7,720 nt of DNA from NCBI GenBank assembly GCA_905233805.1, contig CAJOER010000091.1, positions 1 through 7,720 on the forward strand, given 5' to 3'. Origin of the DNA: an uncultured Eubacterium sp. GTDB taxonomy: Bacteria > Bacillota > Clostridia > Oscillospirales > Acutalibacteraceae. The notes below the pieces were generated by a model. It made no database searches. It was given only the letters and a program-made list of their open reading frames with translations, and was not told the origin of the DNA. Made by a program: the position numbers and the translations under genes. Position 1 is the stretch's first letter. Every line of letters begins with the position of its first letter. This document shows positions 1 through 5,063 of the stretch, piece by piece.

Positions 1-971
1 CGCTTGAACTTGCCGACTGGTTTGACTGGGACGAACAGGGAAGAGGCGTTATGAATATCCTCGAGTGTCAGGAACTGTTCCAGCACCCGCTTTTATATTC
101 AACCTTCCTTCTCTGGATGCTTTCAGAACTTTACGAAATGCTTCCCGAAGTAGGCGATATCGATAAGCCGAAAATTGCATTCTTCTTTGACGAGGCGCAC
201 CTTCTTTTCAACGACGCTCCCAAGGCGCTTATTGAAAAAATTGAACAGGTTATCCGCCTTATCCGTTCAAAGGGCGTTTCGGTATGGTTTATTACTCAGA
301 ACCCCGCCGACGTACCCGAAAGCGTACTCGGCCAGATAGGAAACCGCGTTCAGCACGCGCTGCGCGCATATACTCCCAACGAGCAGAAGGCGCTTAAATA
401 CGCCGCAAAATCGTTCAGAGTCAACCCCGATTTTGATACTGAAACAGTACTTCAGGAACTCGCGGTAGGCGAGGCGCTTGTTTCAGTTCTTGACGAAAAG
501 GGCGTTCCCGGCGTTGTTGAAAGAGCGGGAATTCTTCCCCCGAGAAGTTCTATGAGCATTGTTGAAGAAAGCGCAATCCAGCAGGTGATATTTACAAGCC
601 CGCTCAGAGACAAGTATATGATTATCGTTGACCGCGAGAGCGCTTACGAGCTTCTTATGTCAAGGTTTGAACAGCAGCAGGCTCAGGAGGCGCAGGCTAA
701 AGAAGAGCTTGAAGCAGAAAAGGCCGACCTTGAACTTCAAAAGCAGGAAACCGCCTTTGAAAAGGAACGCGCAAAACTTGAAAAAGAGAAGGAAAAGCTT
801 GCAAGAGAGAAAGAAAAACTTGCAAATAAAAAACGCTCCTCCTCATATTACGGCTCGTCAAGACGCCGCAAAACCTCGCCGATAACAAAGACTATTAACT
901 CCGCGGCGAACACCGTCGGACGCGAACTCGGAAAACAGCTTATCCGCGGTATCTTCGGCACGCTGAAATAA
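1..971 (+). CDS. HerA-like helicase/ATPase, DUF853 (YjgR family), C-terminal part; 5' end outside window
   Basis: The reading frame is already open from base 3, with 16 codons before the first in-frame ATG at 51. That ATG is therefore almost certainly internal and the gene begins left of the window. About 322 residues are visible, against roughly 500 for E. coli YjgR. The Walker B/DEAH box (FFFDEAH, DEAH at 189-200) is present, followed by a stretch typical of the family: IRSKGVSVWFITQNPADVP and GNRVQHALRAYTP, the likely sensor and arginine region. The Walker A motif must lie upstream. Near the C-terminus is a highly charged Lys/Glu coiled coil (about 660-835), then a Ser/Arg-rich linker and a conserved-looking tail (GRELGKQLIRGIFGTL). 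The family is a cytoplasmic P-loop NTPase of poorly defined role, related to HerA DNA translocases. An intrinsic terminator directly follows the stop, so it is not co-transcribed with the tRNAs. Family assignment is strong; function is not known. Confidence 0.9.
   Translation, partial: LELADWFDWDEQGRGVMNILECQELFQHPLLYSTFLLWMLSELYEMLPEVGDIDKPKIAFFFDEAHLLFNDAPKALIEKIEQVIRLIRSKGVSVWFITQNPADVPESVLGQIGNRVQHALRAYTPNEQKALKYAAKSFRVNPDFDTETVLQELAVGEALVSVLDEKGVPGVVERAGILPPRSSMSIVEESAIQQVIFTSPLRDKYMIIVDRESAYELLMSRFEQQQAQEAQAKEELEAEKADLELQKQETAFEKERAKLEKEKEKLAREKEKLANKKRSSSYYGSSRRRKTSPITKTINSAANTVGRELGKQLIRGIFGTLK
786..825 (+). repeat. 21-bp tandem heptad duplication in the coiled coil of the DUF853 protein
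   Basis: Bases 786-804 and 807-825 match at 17 of 19 positions with a 21-bp offset, which is exactly seven codons or one coiled-coil heptad. The encoded heptads read KEKEKLA and REKEKLA. The two mismatches are silent third-position changes. This looks like an in-frame tandem duplication extending the coiled coil by one heptad. Confidence 0.7.
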
Positions 972-998
972 AAAAAGGCTCATTCAGAGCCTTTTTTT
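971..998 (+). terminator. Intrinsic terminator after DUF853 gene, possibly bidirectional
   Basis: A GGCTC stem (977-981) pairs with GAGCC (987-991) around a 5-nt ATTCA loop. Six A's precede the stem and seven T's follow it, so A-T pairs can extend it to about 11 bp. The stop codon of the upstream gene ends at 971, inside the A tract. The A tract on the other side means the structure could also terminate transcription from the opposite strand. Confidence 0.92.
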
Positions 999-1013
999 AT
1001 TGCTTATACGGTG

Positions 1014-1042
1014 TTGACAATCGGCGGCTTTTATGTTAGTAT
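1014..1042 (+). promoter_or_regulatory. Sigma-A-type promoter for the tRNA-Ala pair
   Basis: A perfect TTGACA -35 (1014-1019) is followed after exactly 17 bp by TAGTAT (1037-1042). The -10 box is preceded by TGT, giving an extended -10. Transcription would begin near 1049, about 20 nt upstream of the first tRNA. No other promoter is visible before the second tRNA, so both probably depend on this one. Confidence 0.8.
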
Positions 1043-1068
1043 TCATAAGTGCGTTATTAATATAATAC

Positions 1069-1144
1069 GGGCCTGTAGCTCAGCTGGGAGAGTGCCGCGT
1101 TCGCAATGCGGAGGTCGAGGGTTCGAGCCCCTTCAGGTCCACCA
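1069..1144 (+). tRNA. tRNA-Ala (anticodon CGC)
   Basis: The 76-nt cloverleaf has encoded CCA. The acceptor stem GGGCCTG pairs with CAGGTCC and contains the G3-U70 wobble that is the alanine identity element. The D stem is GCTC/GAGT. The anticodon stem is CCGCG/TGCGG around the loop TTCGCAA, with anticodon CGC at 1102-1104, which reads GCG codons. The T arm carries GGTTCGAGCC, the discriminator is A1141, and CCA is 1142-1144. Its last 20 nt are repeated exactly 130 bp downstream. Confidence 0.96.
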
Positions 1145-1274
1145 ATTTTAAATAATGAACCTAAACGGGCGAGAAACGAAACACCGCTTGTCACGACCGC
1201 AGGGAGCGAGAAGCGGGAAAAACAGTCCGGTAGACTGTTTTATTGTTGAGAGGAGAGCCCCTTCAGGTCCACCA
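1125..1274 (+). repeat. Duplicated 3' end of tRNA-Ala(CGC): 20-bp direct repeats flanking a 110-bp spacer
   Basis: Bases 1125-1144 (part of the T loop and T stem, 3' acceptor strand, discriminator and CCA of the first tRNA) recur exactly at 1255-1274. Identity stops abruptly on both sides: C versus A before, A versus T after. The second copy has no 5' half and cannot fold as a tRNA. The 110-bp spacer (1145-1254) contains two inverted repeats, a 6-bp CCGCTT/AAGCGG pair (1184-1189/1211-1216) and a perfect 9-bp hairpin (1219-1241). It also contains a near-direct repeat GCGAGAARCG (1169-1178 and 1206-1215). No integrase or credible gene lies between the copies. Candidate origins are a collapsed tRNA-targeted element, a non-autonomous repeat using the tRNA end, or a terminal-repeat duplication like that reported at E. 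coli tyrT. Confidence 0.85.
1219..1247 (+). terminator. Hairpin with short T tract between the tRNA genes (terminator-like or repeat-element stem)
   Basis: AAAACAGTC (1219-1227) pairs perfectly with GACTGTTTT (1233-1241) around a CGGTA loop, followed by ATTGTT. The shape suits a weak intrinsic terminator or attenuator within the tRNA transcript. It could equally be the palindromic core of a dispersed repeat. The T tract is interrupted, and full termination here would silence the promoterless second tRNA, so partial read-through or a processing role is more likely. Confidence 0.45.
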
Positions 1275-1278
1275 TCTC

Positions 1279-1354
1279 GGGGCATTAGCGCAGCTGGGAG
1301 CGCACCACACTGGCAGTGTGGGGGTCAGGGGTTCAAGTCCCCTATGCTCCACCA
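1279..1354 (+). tRNA. tRNA-Ala (anticodon GGC)
   Basis: The 76-nt cloverleaf has encoded CCA. The acceptor GGGGCAT pairs with ATGCTCC and again has the alanine G3-U70 pair. The D stem is GCGC/GCGC. The anticodon stem is CCACA/TGTGG around CTGGCAG, with anticodon GGC at 1312-1314, which reads GCC and GCU. The T arm is AGGGG TTCAAGT CCCCT, the discriminator is A1351 and CCA is 1352-1354. It starts only four bases (TCTC) after the duplicated CCA end of the first tRNA, so 3' processing of any transcript must distinguish two nearby CCA ends. Confidence 0.96.
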
Positions 1355-1390
1355 AAAGGCATAACTGCAATTGCGGTTGTGCCTTTTTAT
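1355..1390 (+). terminator. Intrinsic terminator of the tRNA unit
   Basis: A long hairpin has AAAGGCATAACTGC (1355-1368) pairing with GCGGTTGTGCCTTT (1373-1386) around an AATT loop. This gives 14 pairs, two of them G-U in RNA. A T-rich tail (TTTTTATTT, 1384-1392) follows. It starts immediately after the CCA of the second tRNA. Confidence 0.88.
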
Positions 1391-1426
1391 TTGTCATAAA
1401 ATTGTTACTTAATAATAGTTAATATA

Positions 1427-1435
1427 TGTTATAAT
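1427..1435 (+). promoter_or_regulatory. Extended -10 promoter of the HD/STAS/transporter/phosphatase operon
   Basis: TGT followed by a perfect TATAAT (1430-1435) forms an extended -10. The -35 region is weak; TTACTT at 1405-1410 gives a 19-bp spacer. The surroundings are very AT-rich. The expected start is near 1442, leaving a leader of about 26 nt before the HD gene. No other promoter of comparable quality is seen in the short gaps downstream. Confidence 0.72.
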
Positions 1436-1467
1436 GTAATATGTATTAATATGTATCGGAGAAAATT

Positions 1468-2034
1468 ATGAGCAATATTTTTGAAAAAGCAGTTGCCTTT
1501 GCGCTGAAAGCGCATGAGGGACAGTTGAGGAAAGACGGAGGAGTATATATTCTTCATCCGCTTGAAGTCGCCGCGATAGTCGGAACTATGACAAACGATT
1601 TGGAAGTTCTTGCAGCGGCAGTGCTTCACGATACGGTTGAGGATACTCCCGTAACACAGCAGGATATTCTTGATAATTTCGGGGAGAGGGTTGCACAGCT
1701 TGTTGCTCACGAAACCGAAAATAAGCGGCCTGAAATGAAGGCGAGCGAAACGTGGAAAATCCGCAAGGTTGAAAGCCTTGCAGTGTTAAAAGACAGCCCG
1801 ACAGAAAGCAAGATGCTCTGGCTCGGCGATAAGCTGTCTAATATGCGCTCCCTTGCAAGAAGTTATGACGAAATCGGAAGCGCGGTGTTTGAACGCTTTA
1901 ACGAAAAAGACCCAAAGGAACAGCGATGGTACCACGCAACTGTTCTTGAATATATAAAAGAACTCAGCGATTACCCCGCATATAAAGAATACGAATTACA
2001 TTTCCATCATGTTTTTGATGACAATAAGGAGTAA
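1468..2034 (+). CDS. Small RelA/SpoT-like HD domain protein, probable (p)ppGpp hydrolase (Mesh1/SAH-like)
   Basis: The 188-residue protein consists of one HD hydrolase domain, about the length of Mesh1-type small alarmone hydrolases. It matches the hydrolase half of Rel/SpoT: AHEGQLRKDGGVYILHPLEVA (15-35), VLHDTVEDT (52-60, with the HxxxED signature) and GDKLSNMRSL (120-129). Candidate metal ligands are His30, His54, Asp55 and Asp121, with catalytic Glu58/Asp59 and nucleotide-contacting Arg21 and Asn125. As I recall the Streptococcus Rel structure, the spacing of these residues is the same there. There is no synthetase, TGS or ACT domain. Predicted role: cytoplasmic removal of the 3' pyrophosphate of (p)ppGpp or a related nucleotide. 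The start is supported by CGGAGA (1457-1462) 5-6 nt upstream. It is first in the operon, 4 bp before the STAS-kinase gene. The fold is sure; the exact substrate is inferred. Confidence 0.85.
   Translation: MSNIFEKAVAFALKAHEGQLRKDGGVYILHPLEVAAIVGTMTNDLEVLAAAVLHDTVEDTPVTQQDILDNFGERVAQLVAHETENKRPEMKASETWKIRKVESLAVLKDSPTESKMLWLGDKLSNMRSLARSYDEIGSAVFERFNEKDPKEQRWYHATVLEYIKELSDYPAYKEYELHFHHVFDDNKE
2026..2031 (+). promoter_or_regulatory. Ribosome binding site AAGGAG fixing the start of the STAS-kinase gene at 2039
   Basis: AAGGAG lies seven bases before the ATG at 2039 and overlaps the last two sense codons (Lys-Glu) of the HD gene. An in-frame ATG at 2009 would lengthen the product by ten residues, but it lies inside the HD gene and has no comparable site. 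A start at 2039 also begins directly on the first STAS strand. Confidence 0.8.
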
Positions 2035-2038
2035 AACT

Positions 2039-3166
2039 ATGACTGTAAAATTAACGGGAAGAATTGATTCTTCAAACTCAGCGAGAATTGAAAGCGAAAT
2101 CAACGAACAGATTAAAGACTGCGCCGAAGAAGTTGTTCTTGACGCTGCCGGACTTGAATATATTTCAAGCGCGGGGCTTCGCGTAATTCTCCGCCTTAAA
2201 AAAACAAACCCGTCAACAAAGGTAATTAACTGCAATTCAGAGGTTTATGAAATCTTTGATATGACCGGCTTTACCGAGATGATGGATATTTCCAAGGCGT
2301 ACAGAAAGCTCTCGGTTGAAGGCTGCGAGGTTATCGGCGAAGGTGCAAACGGTATCGTTTACCGTACCGACCCCGATACTATCGTTAAGGTTTACAAAAG
2401 CCCCGATTCTCTTGACGAGATTCATAATGAAAGAGAGCTTGCAAGAAAGGCGTTTATTATGGGGGTTCCCACCGCAATCCCTTATGATGTCGTTCAGGTC
2501 GGCGACCTTTACGGCTCGGTATTTGAACTCCTCAACGCAGAGTCTTTCGCAAAACTCATTATCGACGGCGGCGACGTTGACGAACTCGCAAAGCAGAGCG
2601 TAGACATTCTTAAAATTATGCATAAAACTATGCTCAAAGACGGCGAACTCCCGAGCAAAAAGCAGGAGGCAATCGGCTGGGCGCAGTTTGTTAAGCCCTA
2701 TCTTCCCGATGAAATCGGCGAAAAGCTTCTTAAACTCATTGAGGATATTCCCGAAACGAACAGTATGCTCCACGGCGACTATCATATTAAAAATATTATG
2801 CGCCAGGGCGATGAAAATCTTCTTATTGATATGGATACTCTCTCCCTCGGTCACCCCGTTTTTGAACTGTCACAGATTTATCTCGCGTATCTCGGCTTCA
2901 GCGAAACGAATCACGACGACGTTAAAAAATTCCTCGGAATTGACCGCGATACCTCTATAGAATTCTTTAACGCAACGCTTAAATACTACTTTGAAGGCAA
3001 AGACGAGGCGTTGATTGAAGACGCGGTTAAAATGGCGAGAATTATCGGCTACGTAAGGCTTTTAAGAAGAACAATAAGGCGCGAACCTGATAACAGCGCG
3101 ATTATTGATAACTGCAAAAAGCAGCTTTGCGAGCTTGTGCCGACATGCGATAAACTGTATTTTTAA
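2039..3166 (+). CDS. STAS domain fused to an aminoglycoside-phosphotransferase-like kinase
   Basis: The 375-residue protein has two domains. Residues 1-92 form a STAS (anti-sigma antagonist, SpoIIAA/RsbV-like) domain: the KLTGRIDSSNS opening, then VVLDAAGLEYISSAGLRVIL (32-51). Ser44 aligns with the phosphorylatable serine of SpoIIAA, and MTGF (75-78) is typical of the last helix. Residues 96-375 form an APH/choline-kinase-type domain: glycine loop GEGANGIVYR (100-109), candidate ATP lysine Lys117 (IVKVYK), catalytic HGDYHIKN (245-252) and metal-binding IDMDT (263-267). All catalytic positions look intact. The kinase part resembles a family of bacterial APH-like proteins of unknown substrate. 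No membrane segment is seen. It lies between the HD gene (4-bp gap) and the DUF3592 gene (12-bp gap). It may phosphorylate its own or a partner's STAS serine, or a small molecule; the substrate cannot be told from sequence. Confidence 0.85.
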   Translation: MTVKLTGRIDSSNSARIESEINEQIKDCAEEVVLDAAGLEYISSAGLRVILRLKKTNPSTKVINCNSEVYEIFDMTGFTEMMDISKAYRKLSVEGCEVIGEGANGIVYRTDPDTIVKVYKSPDSLDEIHNERELARKAFIMGVPTAIPYDVVQVGDLYGSVFELLNAESFAKLIIDGGDVDELAKQSVDILKIMHKTMLKDGELPSKKQEAIGWAQFVKPYLPDEIGEKLLKLIEDIPETNSMLHGDYHIKNIMRQGDENLLIDMDTLSLGHPVFELSQIYLAYLGFSETNHDDVKKFLGIDRDTSIEFFNATLKYYFEGKDEALIEDAVKMARIIGYVRLLRRTIRREPDNSAIIDNCKKQLCELVPTCDKLYF

Positions 3167-3178
3167 GGAGCAATAACA

Positions 3179-3592
3179 ATGAATAACCGTTTAGTAAAAA
3201 TTGCAGTATCCGTTATAGCCGTACTCGGCGGAATTCTGTTTATTGTTTTAGGTTTTGTCGGCATATCTCAGGCGAAAAACTTCCCGGAGGTTGACGCCGT
3301 TGTCACGTCGGTTGAAAGAGAATCGACGGTTGATTCAGACGGAACAACAAGCGAAACCGTTACCGTTTTTGTTGAATATACGGTCGACGGTAAAGAGTAC
3401 AACGAAAAGCTTGACGACGCAAACAGCAATGTTAAGGAGGGAGATAGAATCTCCGTCCGCTACAATCCCGAAAAGCCGGACAAGGTAACCGCAACGACAA
3501 AAACTGCCGGCATTGTTCGTATTGTATTCGGAATTGTAATAGCCCTTGCAGGTATTGCTTCGTTGGTTCTGCTGATAATCAGAGGCAGATAA
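3179..3592 (+). CDS. DUF3592 membrane protein
   Basis: The 137-residue protein has two hydrophobic segments, about residues 7-30 and 111-134. They enclose a hydrophilic beta-rich loop with the pattern seen in DUF3592 proteins: VDAVVTSVERE, then VFVEYTVDGKEYN (63-75), then GDRISVRYNPEKPDKV (88-103). The N-terminal segment could be a membrane anchor or an uncleaved signal. The first loop residues are probably outside the cell. AAGGAG (3165-3170) sits eight bases before the ATG and overlaps the stop of the kinase gene, which fixes the start. No biochemical function is established for the family. Its position in this operon suggests an envelope-associated role, but nothing more specific can be supported. 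Confidence 0.8.
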   Translation: MNNRLVKIAVSVIAVLGGILFIVLGFVGISQAKNFPEVDAVVTSVERESTVDSDGTTSETVTVFVEYTVDGKEYNEKLDDANSNVKEGDRISVRYNPEKPDKVTATTKTAGIVRIVFGIVIALAGIASLVLLIIRGR

Positions 3593-3613
3593 TTAATAAT
3601 TGCAGAGAATTTT

Positions 3614-4420
3614 ATGAGTTATACAATCCACAAAGTAATAACGGATGAATATACAATTCCGTATATGAGATTCGGCACGGGAGAAAAAACGCTCGTTATT
3701 CTCCCCGGTCTGAGTGTGCAGAGCGTTATACCCTCGGCGCCTGCTATTGAAAAGCAGTATGAGATATTCGGCAGTGATTATACTGTCTATCTGTTTGACC
3801 GCAGGGAAGATATGCCCGAGGGTTATTCAGTTTACAATATGGCTGAGGATACGGCAAACGCAATAAAGACGCTCGGACTTTCGGATATCTGCCTTTTCGG
3901 CGTATCTCAGGGCGGAATGCTTGCAATGATAATTGCCGCCGAACATTCCGAAACGGTAAGCAAACTCGCTCTCGGTTCAAGCGCGGCATTTGTTACAAAA
4001 GAGAGCAGCGCCGTATTAAATGAGTGGATAGACTATGCCCAAAGCGGTAATGCCGAAAAGCTCTATCTTTCTTTCGGAGAAAAGCTGTATTCAAAGGAAT
4101 TCTTTGAGCGCCACAAAGACGCATTTATAAAAATTGCCGAAACCGTTACAAAAGAAGATTTGAAGCGATTTTTAAAACTTGCAAAAGGCAACGCCGGTTT
4201 CGATTTTAGAGACAGAATCGGCAGTATTCACTGCCCCGTTTTTGCAATCGGTGATACGGGGGACAATGTCCTCGGCGCAGACTCAACTCCTGCAATTGCC
4301 GAATTATTAAAAGATAATCCTGCTCTTGAAACGTATATGTACAGCGGTTTCGGGCATGCGGTATATGATACTGCGCCGGATTATACAAAAAGATTATTCG
4401 CATTTTTCAGCAAGGAGTAA
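3614..4420 (+). CDS. Alpha/beta hydrolase
   Basis: This 268-residue single-domain protein has the alpha/beta hydrolase fold. Strand 3 and the oxyanion region lie at LVILPGLSV (27-35). The nucleophile elbow is FGVSQGG (95-101) with Ser98 in GxSxG context. The acid is probably Asp217 or nearby Asp214 in FAIGDTGDNVLG, and the catalytic histidine is His248 in SGFGHAVYD. A helical cap is formed by about residues 128-195. There is no signal peptide, so it should be cytoplasmic. The substrate is unknown; esters, thioesters or lactones are all possible. The ribosome site is weak (AGAGAA, 3604-3609) and the gap to the previous gene is 21 bp. The next gene starts 4 bp after its stop. Confidence 0.85.
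   Translation: MSYTIHKVITDEYTIPYMRFGTGEKTLVILPGLSVQSVIPSAPAIEKQYEIFGSDYTVYLFDRREDMPEGYSVYNMAEDTANAIKTLGLSDICLFGVSQGGMLAMIIAAEHSETVSKLALGSSAAFVTKESSAVLNEWIDYAQSGNAEKLYLSFGEKLYSKEFFERHKDAFIKIAETVTKEDLKRFLKLAKGNAGFDFRDRIGSIHCPVFAIGDTGDNVLGADSTPAIAELLKDNPALETYMYSGFGHAVYDTAPDYTKRLFAFFSKE
4412..4417 (+). promoter_or_regulatory. Ribosome binding site AAGGAG for the dipeptidase (pseudo)gene
   Basis: AAGGAG overlaps the last codons (Lys-Glu) of the alpha/beta hydrolase and is followed by its TAA stop. It lies seven bases before the ATG at 4425. It supports 4425 as the ancestral start of the dipeptidase rather than any upstream in-frame ATG inside the hydrolase gene. Confidence 0.75.
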
Positions 4421-4424
4421 ATTT

Positions 4425-5041
4425 ATGGATTTTGAAAAAGCGGCGATAAACGATACCTCGGGTTTTGTTCTGCTTTCGGATTACGTACCTGCGATTATTC
4501 AGGAAATCAGATACTATTCAACCTACAACTTTATAGGCGACCGTATTGACGGATACGAGCAGCCCAAGAGGTGTCAAACGAAATGAACGTCAAGGGCTAT
4601 CGCCTTAAAGTTTTTGACGCTTACCGTCCCGCAACTGCGGTAAAGCATTTCGTGTTATGGGGGATAGAGGATCTTGACCAGAGAATGAAGCCGTTTTTCT
4701 ATCCCGACCTTGAAAAACAGGCGCTGTTCAAGCTCGGCTATATTGCGAGTAAATCGAGCCACAGCAGGGGAAGTACGGTCGATTTAACCCTGCTTGATAT
4801 GGATACGGGCAAGGAAGTCGATATGGGCAGCCCCTTTGATTATTTCAGCGAGGTATCCCATCCCGATTACCGCGAAATTACCGACGAGCAGTATGAAAAC
4901 AGAATGCTGCTTCAAAGCGTAATGGTAAAGCACGGCTTTGAGCCTATTGACTGTGAATGGTGGCATTTCACCCTTAAAAACGAACCTTATCCCTCAACCT
5001 ATTTTGAATTCCCCGTAACTGCGGAATTACTTAAAAGATAA
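4425..5041 (+). pseudogene. VanX/DdpX-type D-Ala-D-Ala dipeptidase (peptidase family M15), broken by an out-of-frame internal deletion
   Basis: Two adjacent frames together resemble one zinc D-alanyl-D-alanine dipeptidase. Frame one (4425-4586, 53 codons) gives the N-terminus, including IRYYSTYNFIGDRIDGYEQP, then ends at TGA 4584-4586. The second frame is open across the junction (earliest start GTG 4571, stop 5039-5041). It carries the rest: DAYRP (Arg codon 4625), SSHSRGSTVDLTL (zinc His codon 4760, Asp codon 4781) and EWWH (catalytic Glu codon 4955, zinc His codon 4964). Compared with VanX, about 12-14 residues between DGY and GYRL are absent. A simple frameshift would not remove them, so a deletion of roughly 37-43 bp (length 1 mod 3) is the best explanation. 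All catalytic residues survive, pointing to a recent break or an assembly error. ATG 4583 overlaps the stop as ATGA, so a C-terminal fragment might still be made. An intact enzyme would cleave D-Ala-D-Ala for cell-wall recycling or resistance; no vanA/vanH/vanR/vanS partners are seen. Confidence 0.82.
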
Positions 5042-5063
5042 CTGAAAGCAAAGACGACAAAAA

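Noticed and set aside
51..971. ATG at 51 as the true start of the DUF853 gene
   Set aside because: The frame is open to the window edge, the upstream residues (LADWFDWDEQGRGV) match the family's continuous sequence, and the Walker A region would be missing.
1155..1364. A 69-codon + strand open frame spanning the tRNA spacer and tRNA-Ala(GGC)
   Set aside because: It reads straight through a clear tRNA gene and a duplicated tRNA end, has no ribosome site and no recognisable protein features.
2009..2038. ATG at 2009 as the start of the STAS-kinase gene
   Set aside because: It sits inside the HD gene without a ribosome site. The ATG at 2039 has AAGGAG seven bases upstream and begins on the first STAS strand.
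2237..2854. A 205-codon open frame on the - strand
   Set aside because: It lies wholly inside the STAS-kinase gene, whose domains are unambiguous. The antisense frame is open only because of codon bias, and it shows no motifs.
4425..5041. Programmed ribosomal frameshift in the dipeptidase
   Set aside because: No slippery sequence or stimulating structure was recognised, and about a dozen conserved-region residues are missing, which a frameshift alone does not explain.
4425..5041. Part of a vancomycin-resistance (van) cluster
   Set aside because: No ligase, dehydrogenase or two-component genes accompany it. VanX/DdpX-like dipeptidases occur widely outside resistance clusters, and this copy is broken.
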